Source: Pseudomonas synxantha (lineage in GTDB: Bacteria; Pseudomonadota; Gammaproteobacteria; Pseudomonadales; Pseudomonadaceae). Taken from it: a DNA stretch of 64,000 bases. Location of the stretch: contig NZ_LT629786.1 of the NCBI RefSeq assembly GCF_900105675.1, forward strand, positions 1,054,001 to 1,118,000. Direction: 5' to 3'. The notes under the pieces are model-generated. The model saw nothing but the letters and a program-made list of their open reading frames with translations. It was not told where the DNA came from and did no database searches. Position 1 is the first letter of the stretch, and each line of letters starts with the position of its first letter. Made by a program: the position numbers and the translations under genes. This document shows, piece after piece, positions 35,121 through 43,628 of this stretch.

Positions 35121-37169
35121 TCAATATACTTCCTGACTGACCTTAGCGTCTAGCTCTTTAGAAAAGTCGAATTCGCCCCATTTGGTGAACCAATATTCGC
35201 TATACTTTTGAATTCTTAGCAGGTTGTTTGCAGGCACGCCGTACAACTGTGAAACTCTAATCTTGGTCTCGTTACTCACGAAGGGGCATGCGATAAGATC
35301 TAACGCTAAATGAATCATTTCAGAGTCACCGACCAATGAGTCCTGCTTCAGCCTAAATTTCTCCAATATATGTTTTTCCAAAGCGTTTCTAAGCAATGAA
35401 TAACGAGTTTTATTTTCTATATAAAAAAGAAGAGTTATTATGGAGAAATAATTCAAGCTGGATTTCGCTTGATAATGTCCGTCTAAAAGTTCAAAGCCGA
35501 AGCTATGGCCAAGCACTTTTTCATCTATACGATAGTTTTTACCAAGCTGGCGCATTAAAACCAGAAGATACATGACCTCAATTTTCGCGCTTTTGCCATC
35601 TGAATTATGATCCATAACACTCCGGCATCTTTCGTATATCACTTGCGAGATTGATGCTTCATAGCTGAGCCCTATGTTCTCAAACTTATAAAAAGAAAGA
35701 ACGCGCTGACATATTCGACAAAGCTTAATCGTTGTATTGACTTTTGGCGATACTGCATAGATAAAAAATACAAAACCTAGAAGGGCTTCCATTGATTTTG
35801 AAAAACTTTTATCGACACCGCTAACTTTCTCTATTTTTTTGTAAGATTCAATCAAAGAGCCAATTTTTCGCTCGACTACTGAAAGAGAATAATTAAGAAT
35901 TTCGCCATAGTTGACTCCAGAGGTTGCAAGAATGGACTTAAAGTCAGTTATAAGTGAAGACCTTCCAATATAAATCTGACCCCTTGGAAATGTTTCACCT
36001 TCCTTAACTTCTGAAGCGACCTCATAAGCTAGCGCACGATCAAAAAGATCAGAGATACGCTTTTTTGCGATAGATATCGGCGTGATTATAGGGCGCCCTA
36101 GGGTTTCCTCCTTCCCCTTATTTAATGATAACTTATATAGTTTTAAGCTTTCCTGGAGTGTCATTTTTATCTGGTGACAGACTTCATCACTGTTGTAAAA
36201 GACGAAGTAATCATCTACGTAGCGATAAATCTTAAAGTCTGAGTTATGTACATATCCCTTTTCAAGCAATTTGCCTGCGATATCAATATCAACTGCCTGG
36301 AGGATTATTTCAGCGAAAATTCTTGAAACCTCCGGGCCGATTAGTATTCCATTCGTTTCGTTATGGTTCAACTTTTGCATCAATGAGTCAAACTTACCCG
36401 CAAATGACCCTAATATAGCTTTAAGATTCTGCTTTGCAAAATCTTTTCCGTATATCGCCCATGCTAGCGAGTGAGTATATATGCTATCAAAACACCCTGA
36501 AACATCAAATTTAGTAAGGGTTCTGAAATCGCGCTCGCTAAGGAGGTGCTCTCTCGACTCGTAAAATTTGAAAACATTACTGAATCGTTCATATACAAAA
36601 AAAGATTTTAAATTCTCATAATTTTCGCCATCTACTTCTACCAAAGTGTCAGATTTATCCTGCCGCTCAATTTGCGAGCGAAAGTCAATATACGTACACC
36701 CAGCAACTCGCCTTGGTGATCGAAGGCTGAATTCACTTCGACCAGTATAATAAATCATCAGATCTTTAAATTGGTCATAGAAATCTACCACCAGCAACTG
36801 ACCCTTTGGATGCATTAGCGACAACTGGCGCAACTGATCCTGCTTATGCGTAGTCGAGAAAATGAAAGGAACAGTATGGACAAGGTCTGATTTGTCTAGT
36901 TCTATTATGGATACAGGTCTGCCGTTATCGGTTGCATGTCGAACAGCCGTAGTAGGTTGAACACCTAGAACCATTTTTACAAGGTTGTCTAGCACTTCAT
37001 CCCTGTAGCGCCATGAAATTCTGTTTCCGTTAAACTTTATATAGTGCTCACATAGGAATCTATAAAAATATCTATTCGAAAAAACTATCGGAACTTCATA
37101 TGGAAGCACGTCAGACAATACTACCCGCTCTACAGGAAAGTTTATGGATAATGCTTTTTTTCTAGACAT
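35121..37169 (-). CDS. drt3b: Antiviral reverse transcriptase Drt3b (DRT type 3)
   Basis: A 682-residue reverse transcriptase with RT motifs in the centre: motif A TKFDVSGCFDSIYTHS (Asp222) and motif C YRYVDDYFVF (YVDD at 317-320, catalytic Asp319 and Asp320), so it should be active. About 200 residues precede and 340 follow the palm; the C-terminal part is helical and lacks a known nuclease motif. Size, motif spacing and position behind a second RT fit the UG8-type Drt3b. The ATG at 37169 overlaps the drt3a stop by 8 nt (ATGTCTAG), so translation is coupled. The gene is strikingly AT-rich against the roughly 60% GC surroundings, a sign of transfer. Confidence 0.82.
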   Translation of the reverse strand: MSRKKALSINFPVERVVLSDVLPYEVPIVFSNRYFYRFLCEHYIKFNGNRISWRYRDEVLDNLVKMVLGVQPTTAVRHATDNGRPVSIIELDKSDLVHTVPFIFSTTHKQDQLRQLSLMHPKGQLLVVDFYDQFKDLMIYYTGRSEFSLRSPRRVAGCTYIDFRSQIERQDKSDTLVEVDGENYENLKSFFVYERFSNVFKFYESREHLLSERDFRTLTKFDVSGCFDSIYTHSLAWAIYGKDFAKQNLKAILGSFAGKFDSLMQKLNHNETNGILIGPEVSRIFAEIILQAVDIDIAGKLLEKGYVHNSDFKIYRYVDDYFVFYNSDEVCHQIKMTLQESLKLYKLSLNKGKEETLGRPIITPISIAKKRISDLFDRALAYEVASEVKEGETFPRGQIYIGRSSLITDFKSILATSGVNYGEILNYSLSVVERKIGSLIESYKKIEKVSGVDKSFSKSMEALLGFVFFIYAVSPKVNTTIKLCRICQRVLSFYKFENIGLSYEASISQVIYERCRSVMDHNSDGKSAKIEVMYLLVLMRQLGKNYRIDEKVLGHSFGFELLDGHYQAKSSLNYFSIITLLFYIENKTRYSLLRNALEKHILEKFRLKQDSLVGDSEMIHLALDLIACPFVSNETKIRVSQLYGVPANNLLRIQKYSEYWFTKWGEFDFSKELDAKVSQEVY

Positions 37170-38508
37170 GCTTCCAACCTCGCGAAAGTTCTGAAAGCTG
37201 CTTGGAATCAAAATTTCTAAATAGTTTTTCTTTGAAACCTTTTTCAAAAGATAGCTTCGAGAGCTTTCTCGTCAATGATGGACTAACTACGCCTTTGATT
37301 TTATTGCGAAAGTAGTGATCTAACCCGGAAAGCTGACTAGTATCAGTTATATACTTATTGCTGAAGTAAACACCGATGAATGCGTTGCTTTTCCTATTGA
37401 ATAAGCGCATATTTCCGGTTAGGAAGAGGCACCTAAGCACCAACTCCTCTTCAGACTTCTTTGGAATGAATGTAAACTTTGAGTCGTAATCTGAGAAAGC
37501 TCTGTCGATACGCGATCTATATTTATTGATTTTTCTTTGGCTCAGTTGCACGCCGGAAGAGCTACTAGATACGTCAAATGTATATCCCAGGTAATCAAAT
37601 TTACCTTTGAACTCTTCTAGCAAATCAATGGGTTTCGTTTTGTCGTTGAATTTAAGCCCCTTTCCATGAAGTATCTCGCTGAGAGTCTCTAAGTATTTCG
37701 CTGCAAGCTCCTTTCGCTGGGGGGCATACATAAGCACCATGTCATCAACGTATCTGGCGTAATAAAATAAGTTATCCTGTCGTCTAATTTCAGTGTCAAT
37801 ACTCGACAGATATATCTCAGATAGATAAGCACTTATTCCTATGCCGCGCGGCAATCCGTTTTCGTCCCCAGAAACGACGACGTAATCTTTCATAAGTCGC
37901 GTTAAAATCCTTTTAATCAGTACCGATAGCTCTGGAGCCTGGTGAATTCCATCAAGCAATTCCTTGTGTCTGACTGACTCATAAAACGACTCGACATCCG
38001 ACCTTATTATATATTTGGGCACGCCATCTAAAGCTAATGACTTTATTTGACTAACTAGTATATCGCGTGGCGGCATGCGGATCTCGTACAGGACCTTCAG
38101 TGCTCTCTGAACAAATCTAATTGCAAGAACCTGCTCTAAACTATTTCCGACTCCGTAAACTTTTTTTCCTCCAACCAGAGCAGGAAGGAGAGCTACATTT
38201 ATTCTGAATTCTTTTCCACTAATTATCCTAGAGACCCTTTCAAGCTCAAAGTCAACTAAACGTCCGTGCTGAATTTTGCGCTTATCTATAACCATGGTCA
38301 GGCGCGACATACGCTTCTCATAGAACGCTGGCGTAATTTTTCCAGTGCGGAATCGGTACCTCGAAAATGATTTAAGTTTGTTCAGTTCGTAGAGTTTGAC
38401 TCTTATATCGAAGGCAGCAGGAATATATCGTTCTTCAAGATCCCCTCCTTTCTCCCTATCGCCTTTAAGCAAATCATTAAGATTTTTTATTGAAAAAGAC
38501 TGATCCAT
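37162..38508 (-). CDS. drt3a: Antiviral reverse transcriptase Drt3a (DRT type 3)
   Basis: A 448-residue reverse transcriptase. Motif A is YIIRSDVESFYESV (Asp171), motif B NGLPRGIGISAYLSEIYL, motif C YYARYVDDMVLMY (YVDD at 253-256), then the thumb-side FDYLGYTF. These are intact catalytic residues. Paired with the larger RT it matches DRT type 3 (UG3 plus UG8), a known phage-defence system in which both RTs are required. ATG 38508 is preferred (GGAAGG upstream); GTG 38541 would add 11 residues. Two direct repeats GTTAGTGAG lie upstream at 38537-38545 and 38562-38570 (minus-strand sense). No maturase or endonuclease domain, so a group II intron is excluded. Confidence 0.82.
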   Translation of the reverse strand: MDQSFSIKNLNDLLKGDREKGGDLEERYIPAAFDIRVKLYELNKLKSFSRYRFRTGKITPAFYEKRMSRLTMVIDKRKIQHGRLVDFELERVSRIISGKEFRINVALLPALVGGKKVYGVGNSLEQVLAIRFVQRALKVLYEIRMPPRDILVSQIKSLALDGVPKYIIRSDVESFYESVRHKELLDGIHQAPELSVLIKRILTRLMKDYVVVSGDENGLPRGIGISAYLSEIYLSSIDTEIRRQDNLFYYARYVDDMVLMYAPQRKELAAKYLETLSEILHGKGLKFNDKTKPIDLLEEFKGKFDYLGYTFDVSSSSSGVQLSQRKINKYRSRIDRAFSDYDSKFTFIPKKSEEELVLRCLFLTGNMRLFNRKSNAFIGVYFSNKYITDTSQLSGLDHYFRNKIKGVVSPSLTRKLSKLSFEKGFKEKLFRNFDSKQLSELSRGWKHV

Positions 38509-38756
38509 AGGCAAGATGACCCTTCCATAAGTTATTCTCACTAACTGTTTATTTCGATATGCTCACTAACGGACTGTACCCGATTTGCGAGTCACAATAC
38601 CGGTTTTAAGAAAGATTTAGCTAGGCAGCACTCGTTAGAGAAGCTCACCCTCCTCATGCTAAATTTTGAACGAGTCCGCGATTGGTTGAAGAGTCTCTGA
38701 CTTTCTAGTAATCCGATGGGGCGCTTTTGGCCGAAAGTAGTCGCCGCTCTCGTCAT

Positions 38757-38876
38757 CGCAGAGGGCTTTGTGCCTGGGCTGAATCCACCAAGGCCATCAA
38801 GCGCCAACTCGCCGAGTCGTTGTACGTGGCTTATGACGACGCGGCGAGTTATCGAGCTATTGAATTGAAGGGTTAA
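38757..38876 (+). pseudogene. Frameshifted 3' remnant of the 77-residue gene at 22816
   Basis: Aligning to 22930-23049, the remnant begins at GCAGAGGGCTTTGTG and runs to GAATTGAAGGGTTAA, encoding TKAIKRQLAESLYVAYDDAA near its end. One base is lost around 38780 (relative to GAG GCT ACC), and the 5' half of the gene is missing. It marks the right-hand edge of the AT-rich DRT3 insertion. Confidence 0.85.
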
Positions 38877-38879
38877 CCA

Positions 38880-39113
38880 TCAGCCTGGGCAGGGCACTTC
38901 GCGGTCGAGCAGTCTGGCAGTGAGGAGTACGCCCAGTTCGCTCAGTTGGTGAATAGCCAAGGCGATGTCGCGGTGTTTGCCGTTGAGGTCTTCGGACAGG
39001 TCGAGCACCAGGGTGCTGACGCTGGTGAAGGTTTCGTAGCTGTTGGTGATGAGGCTTTCGTTGCTGGCGTTGGGGGCAACGTTGAAGAGGGCACTTGAAT
39101 CTGCTTTTGACAT
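38880..39113 (-). CDS. DUF6124-family small protein
   Basis: A 77-residue protein, MSKADSSALFNVAPNASNES at its start, followed by ETFTSVSTLVLDL and IALAIHQLSELGVLLTARLLD. This is the pattern of the small Pseudomonas-specific DUF6124 proteins (as I know them), usually 100-120 residues, so this one is short at the N-terminus. Function unknown. Its ATG at 39113 is within a longer open frame. It lies next to the remnant above, at the boundary of the accessory locus. Confidence 0.6.
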   Translation of the reverse strand: MSKADSSALFNVAPNASNESLITNSYETFTSVSTLVLDLSEDLNGKHRDIALAIHQLSELGVLLTARLLDREVPCPG

Positions 39114-39638
39114 GAGTAGACATCCTGAGTGATGCCACCACCTTTCCGCTACTAAACAGTGGGTGGCAGCTGTACGCAGGTTAGTAGACCGGTGGATATC
39201 TAAAGCCGGCGCGCCCGAAGGCGCCCTACGCACAGCCACCATCAAGCACAGACGCACTGTCTGACTGATGAAACTCATGCACTAATAGATACCCAAACTC
39301 AGGCTACTAAACCCGATCACTGAACAATTCAGCGACCGAGCCACCTTAGAGACGGCCACCCCAGCGCACAAGCCGGCGGATTCTGACGCACGCGTAGGCA
39401 ATGGAGCAAGCCGTGGCGAGGGAATCGGATTTTGCCTTCAGGCGCTGCGTTATCGTTTGGGTTTTTCGCGAGCAAGCTCGCTCCTACAGGAGTGGGTCAA
39501 GCGTGGGTTGTTATCAAGGTGCGGGTAGCTGGACAATAGATGCCGACGAGCCAACAACGAAGCACCAGGCGTGCGAACGTATGGTTCGCTCAGCTGGGCT
39601 CTACAAACTGCAAAATTACTGATCGGAAAAAAAGACCA
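39114..39638. other. 525-bp intergenic region with hairpin and single REP
   Basis: Upstream of the DUF6124 gene is a GC-rich hairpin (GGCGCGCCCGAAGGCGCC, near 39210). A single REP palindrome of the GCGAGCAAGCTCGCTCCTAC class lies at 39465-39488. Short ORFs here show no recognisable protein. Confidence 0.5.
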
Positions 39639-40241
39639 ATGCTAGGGAAAGTCAGCAGTAAATATCTCGTCTGGGCTGCAGTCGCACTTTGCGCGACGCT
39701 TCTGTCCGGGTGCGCGGCGTCACGCTACGACGGCAAGCACGCGCCGGACCCGAGTAAGGCGATCATCGTGGGTTCGATTGGTGAGAGCTTTCCGATGATG
39801 CAGGCCCATGGACTGGTGGTTGAAATCGACCAACAGGGAGCACCCGGCACCGCAATACGGCTGACGACCTTGGGCAATGAAGATGATCAGCCGTCACCCT
39901 CTGTGCTGGGCCATTACTTCATGTATGAAGTGCCGCCGGGTGAGTATGAGTACACGCAGTGGCATTACGTGTATTACGCGGGTAAGTCGATGGCGCGCCC
40001 TGTGCCTGCGGTTTTCTCGGTGAAGGCCGGGGAAACCCTCTATATCGGCGATCTGCGCGCCGATGCCCTGCGTTTTTGCTTGTCCAACGTGAACAATGCC
40101 GAGGACACGGTGCAGGCGCTCAAGCGCAAGTACCCGATGCTCAAGGACCGCAACATCGTGAATCTGACGCCGAAGAGTGGTTTTGCGCCTTGGCCGAGTT
40201 CTGATGCCACTGACTTCGGTAAAGGGCTGTGCACGATCTGA
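39639..40241 (+). CDS. Putative lipoprotein
   Basis: A 200-residue protein with a lipoprotein signal (WAAVALCATLLSGCAAS; lipobox LSGC). The mature part is beta-rich and resembles envelope lipoproteins with a carboxypeptidase-regulatory-like or DUF2846-like fold (YFMYEVPPGEYEYTQWHYVY; SVKAGETLYIGDL). The start at ATG 39639 is selected by the signal peptide; the longer frame to 39540 lacks support. Followed 63 bp later by a DUF2846 lipoprotein gene, probably an operon. Confidence 0.72.
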   Translation: MLGKVSSKYLVWAAVALCATLLSGCAASRYDGKHAPDPSKAIIVGSIGESFPMMQAHGLVVEIDQQGAPGTAIRLTTLGNEDDQPSPSVLGHYFMYEVPPGEYEYTQWHYVYYAGKSMARPVPAVFSVKAGETLYIGDLRADALRFCLSNVNNAEDTVQALKRKYPMLKDRNIVNLTPKSGFAPWPSSDATDFGKGLCTI

Positions 40242-40304
40242 ACCCGGTAACGGTGACAGTCATCAAACCCGACGCCCATTGATTCACGTTCAAGGAATTC
40301 ATGC

Positions 40305-40826
40305 ATGAAGCGCTCTACGCTACTCTGGGTCGGCCTGTTCGCAGCCCTGGCCTCACTGACCGGCTGCATCAGCGGTCCGGACCTAAAAGGCCAACCGTTC
40401 TTCACATCACCGGCAGAGCCCCGTGCGGATGAGGCCACGGTGTATTTCTATCGCACGGCGGCCAGCATCGGTGACGGGGTGGCCCCGACCATTCAGGTCG
40501 ATGGCCGCGCTGTCGGCAGCTTGCCTTCCGGTAGTTTTTTCAAGGCCGGCATGCCCGCCGGCAAGCACAGCATCGCCTCCACCTCGCCACCGATCATCAG
40601 CGGTATGGTGAACAAGCGTTTCGATATCAACGTCGAGAATGGAAAGGTGTATTACATCGCCGACCAACTCAGCATCTCCGTCTACAAGGACGGGCAGACC
40701 TTGGGTGAAGTCGACGAGGGTAGTTTCGGTGGAACAATGTTTTACTCGCGCTACGCGCTTGTGCCTGCCGAGGAAGCGCTGCGTTCTATCAAGTGGTGCC
40801 AGGAGCTGCCGGCAACCGCACGGTAA
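40305..40826 (+). CDS. DUF2846 lipoprotein
   Basis: A 173-residue lipoprotein (MKRSTLLWVGLFAALASLTG, lipobox LTGC, Cys21). ATVYFYRTAASIGDGVAPTI, then VDGRAVGSLPSGSFFKAGMP are the hallmark of DUF2846, a small beta-sandwich found in envelope proteins. Function unknown. AAGGAAT before the ATG acts as ribosome-binding site. Confidence 0.8.
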   Translation: MKRSTLLWVGLFAALASLTGCISGPDLKGQPFFTSPAEPRADEATVYFYRTAASIGDGVAPTIQVDGRAVGSLPSGSFFKAGMPAGKHSIASTSPPIISGMVNKRFDINVENGKVYYIADQLSISVYKDGQTLGEVDEGSFGGTMFYSRYALVPAEEALRSIKWCQELPATAR

Positions 40827-40867
40827 CCGGGCGTCCCACTTCATCAGAAGCCAACTTGCCGACAGAA

Positions 40868-40903
40868 AGCAACCCCACAATACCGCAGCACTGTGGGGTT
40901 GCT
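40868..40903. terminator. Stem-loop between convergent genes
   Basis: A 12-bp perfect stem AGCAACCCCACA / TGTGGGGTTGCT around a 12-nt loop, between the DUF2846 gene and the GMC gene, which converge. There is no long T-run on either strand, so termination is likely but not certain. Confidence 0.6.
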
Positions 40904-40913
40904 ATGCCAGCGC

Positions 40914-43136
40914 TTACACCGTGCCGAAACGCACCTCCACCGTCAGGCTGCCCCTGTTATCGCTCAGGCCAGCCCCGTAGCGCCCGGTCAGGTCGTCATT
41001 GATGCACAGTTGCAACTCCCCCTGCTGGCCACGCGGCAATTGCGCCTGGTTGCCGACCAGGAACGGCGCGCCGCTGTTGCCGATACGCCCGATCAACGCG
41101 CCTTCCGCTTGACCGGGCAAGGTATAGCCGGGCTTGGCGGTCAACCTTGAGTTGCCCGCCGCGCCGACCATCCCGGTGCCCGGGTTGGCCGTCCACTGCC
41201 CACCGGTGCACACCGCCAGTTGCCAGCTATGCCCGTTGACCTGCACGCCGGTGCCTTGCCAGGCCTGGTTGGCCTGCACCTGCACAGTACGCTTGAGCAG
41301 GTCGCTGGCGACCACGTCGGCGGCCTGGAAGGTCAGCGCGGTGATGGTCAAGGTCGGGTTGGCAGTGCCGGTGGTGGGGAACACGCCGTCGCCGACCAGG
41401 AACAGGTTGGGGTGGTCCCAGCTGCGCTGGTCCTTGTCTACCACTGACTTGGTGCGGTCCGAGCCCATGCGGTAGGTGCCCATCAGGTGGCCAGCGCCGA
41501 AGAACGCGTAGTTCTGGCCGTCGTACTTGAACACCGTTTGCGAGCCGGGCTTGAGTTCAGGGTTCAGGTCGGTCAGCTCGGTGGCGCCCATCAGCTTGGT
41601 GATGATATGCGTGGCGGCCAGGCGCGCCTGCTTGAAACCCTCCTTGGTGTAGTCGGATAGTTCGTAGGTGATCTGTGGCCTGATCAGGCCCAAACCGTCG
41701 GTGAACCCCTCGGCCCTCTCTACCCGGCACAGCGCTTTGTCGGGGTCTTTCTCGACCTGCTCGATCAAGAAGCCCAAGCGGAATTGGCGGGTCAGCACGC
41801 TGTTGAGCTGCTGCACCAGCGCCACGCCGGACAACGCCTGGTTATTGGGGTTGGCGCCGCCATGGTTGGTGCCGTCGATGAAATCGCAGACCGAGGTGTA
41901 GGGGTCGTTTACCGACCAGTTCCAACCCTCGTTGCCGATCTCGATACGCCAGGCGGCACGCTGGCTGCGGAACGGGCCATCGCGCATGTCCTCGATCCCC
42001 GAGCTGGACAACGGCCCGCGGAACGGGAACAGCGGCTTGCCTTCGGGCATCAGGCCCCAGGCCAGGTACACCGGGTGATCGGCCAACGCCTGGCCGACCT
42101 GGCCGCTGCTGTTGGCGACCCCTTTGGCGCTGTGCGGGCCGATGGAGTTGAGCAGCAGCTTCGGCGTTTCGATCGCGTGGGCGGCGATCACGTAGCGCTT
42201 GCCCTGGGCCGTGCCGTTCTGGTGCGTGCCGTTGTTCTGGTACTGGATGAAATCGATACCCGTGACCCCGTTGGCATCGACCTGCACCTGGCTCGCCACG
42301 GCCTGGTAGAGGATACGCACATTGCCGGTATCCAGTGCCTTGGCCATGGTCACGGTGGCATCGTACTTGGCCTGGATCGGGCAGATCGGCGTGCAGCTGG
42401 TGTTGCCGGCGCACACCCGGCGGCCGTTGTCGCTCTGCGAGTTGCGCCCGGCCGGGGTTTGCCGCACTTTGAGGGTGATGCCCTGGTACTGGGTGCCATC
42501 GATGGCTTTGCCCAGGCCCTGGTCGACCAACGACGGCGGGATGCCGTGCATGCTGTATTGATAGCCCTGGGGGAAGGTCACGCCCAGGTAGGTCTGCGAC
42601 GCGACATCGGCGGAGACGCCTATCTCTTGCTCGGCGCGGCAGTAGGCGGTTTGCAGGTCGTCGTAGCTGATCGGCCAGTCGACCCCGACGTTGTACGCAG
42701 TGCGCATGCGAAAGTCGTTGGGCAGCAGGCGCAGGGCCGTGCCCATCCAGTGCCACATGGTGCCGCCGCCTACCCGCTCGTAGGTGCTGGCGAACAGGTG
42801 CGGCCCCTTTTGTACCAGGTAGCTCTTCTGCACCTTGTCCGGGTCGTCGCTGCCGGCAGTGATCAAGTCCTGAATAGTCGCCCGCGGGGCGAACTGTTTG
42901 GCCGGGGTCTGCTCGGTCTGCTCCGGTGGGTATGGCGACTCGGGCGACTTGAACACGGCAGTGTAGAAACGCTCCAGGTACTCGCTGCGGTTAGGCGGGA
43001 TCGCCGGGCCCGACTCGAGCACCAGCACTTTCAAGCCGGCCAGGCCCAACTGATAGGCCATGACGCTGCCGGCCATGCCGGCGCCCACGACGATCACATC
43101 GGCGGTTTCGATGTTCTGGGTGTGTAGAGTGCTCAT
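40914..43136 (-). CDS. GMC-family FAD oxidoreductase with C-terminal LecA (PA-IL)-like lectin domain
   Basis: A 740-residue fusion. Residues about 10-615 are a GMC oxidoreductase: dinucleotide loop GAGMAGS at 18-24, a Cys cluster (NTSCTPICPIQAKYDA), GTYRMGSD and ANPTLTITALTFQAAD near its end. Residues about 626-740 resemble the Pseudomonas galactophilic lectin LecA (ALIGRIGNSGAPFLVG, then LQLCINDDLTGRYG and GSLTVEVRFG); the Asp of LecA's calcium site appears kept in IND. There is no signal peptide. The ATG at 43136 overlaps the upstream subunit's stop (ATGA). The enzyme probably oxidises a sugar or alcohol and passes electrons to the operon's cytochrome. Confidence 0.85.
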   Translation of the reverse strand: MSTLHTQNIETADVIVVGAGMAGSVMAYQLGLAGLKVLVLESGPAIPPNRSEYLERFYTAVFKSPESPYPPEQTEQTPAKQFAPRATIQDLITAGSDDPDKVQKSYLVQKGPHLFASTYERVGGGTMWHWMGTALRLLPNDFRMRTAYNVGVDWPISYDDLQTAYCRAEQEIGVSADVASQTYLGVTFPQGYQYSMHGIPPSLVDQGLGKAIDGTQYQGITLKVRQTPAGRNSQSDNGRRVCAGNTSCTPICPIQAKYDATVTMAKALDTGNVRILYQAVASQVQVDANGVTGIDFIQYQNNGTHQNGTAQGKRYVIAAHAIETPKLLLNSIGPHSAKGVANSSGQVGQALADHPVYLAWGLMPEGKPLFPFRGPLSSSGIEDMRDGPFRSQRAAWRIEIGNEGWNWSVNDPYTSVCDFIDGTNHGGANPNNQALSGVALVQQLNSVLTRQFRLGFLIEQVEKDPDKALCRVERAEGFTDGLGLIRPQITYELSDYTKEGFKQARLAATHIITKLMGATELTDLNPELKPGSQTVFKYDGQNYAFFGAGHLMGTYRMGSDRTKSVVDKDQRSWDHPNLFLVGDGVFPTTGTANPTLTITALTFQAADVVASDLLKRTVQVQANQAWQGTGVQVNGHSWQLAVCTGGQWTANPGTGMVGAAGNSRLTAKPGYTLPGQAEGALIGRIGNSGAPFLVGNQAQLPRGQQGELQLCINDDLTGRYGAGLSDNRGSLTVEVRFGTV

Positions 43137-43624
43137 GGTTGCTGCCCTTCCTTGGCGTCGACACCGGTGAATTGCTTGAGGGTCGGTGGCTGCTCGGCCC
43201 AGTAGCCGAAGTGGTACTGGCTGTAGCCCATGGGGTGGGATTGGGCGATTTTCCACGCCCAGCTTTCCTTGTAGGCCTGGTCGGAGACCACGCGGGTGTC
43301 ACCCGTGCGGGCGGTGCCTTGGTTATAAGGCTGGTACCAGCTGCCAAGCAGCCACAGCTTCATGATCGAGCGGGCGCCCTGGGCGATCTGCGGGTCCGAG
43401 TTGCCGAGCACCGCGCTGGCGATTTGCGCAGGCGGTTGGTTCTTGATGCTGGCGTACAGCCCCAGCAGGTTGCTGAACGCAGCAGTGCCCATGCCTTGCT
43501 GGGCAGTGGCGAAGAACAGCGGCGGCAGTTTGATCGGGTCGGGGGAAGGCGCCAGCAGTTTGGCTGACAGGCCAGTGAGCACAGCGGACAGGTCGATGAA
43601 GTCTTGCAGGTTCGGGTCGCTCAT
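43133..43624 (-). CDS. Small subunit of the GMC dehydrogenase complex
   Basis: A 163-residue protein of the type found beside membrane or periplasmic GMC dehydrogenases (sorbitol/gluconate dehydrogenase subunit-like; FIDLSAVLTGLSAKLLAPS and GARSIMKLWLLGSWYQPY). The C-terminal SHPMGYSQYHFGYWAEQPP is typical of this group. The ATG at 43624 has AAGGAG 8 nt upstream. Unlike the Tat-exported subunit 3 of gluconate dehydrogenase, no twin-arginine signal is visible. It lies between the cytochrome and the GMC gene, overlapping the latter by 4 nt. Confidence 0.75.
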   Translation of the reverse strand: MSDPNLQDFIDLSAVLTGLSAKLLAPSPDPIKLPPLFFATAQQGMGTAAFSNLLGLYASIKNQPPAQIASAVLGNSDPQIAQGARSIMKLWLLGSWYQPYNQGTARTGDTRVVSDQAYKESWAWKIAQSHPMGYSQYHFGYWAEQPPTLKQFTGVDAKEGQQP

Positions 43625-43628
43625 GGCA

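Noticed and set aside
35121..38508. Group II intron, retron or diversity-generating retroelement
   Set aside because: There are two RT genes with no maturase or HNH domain, no msr/msd-like structure of a retron that I can see, and no variable-region/template repeat pair; the DRT3 reading fits better.
41784..43127. A 447-codon plus-strand open frame opposite the GMC gene
   Set aside because: Antisense to a recognisable GMC oxidoreductase; the translation shows no domain and is an artefact of high GC.
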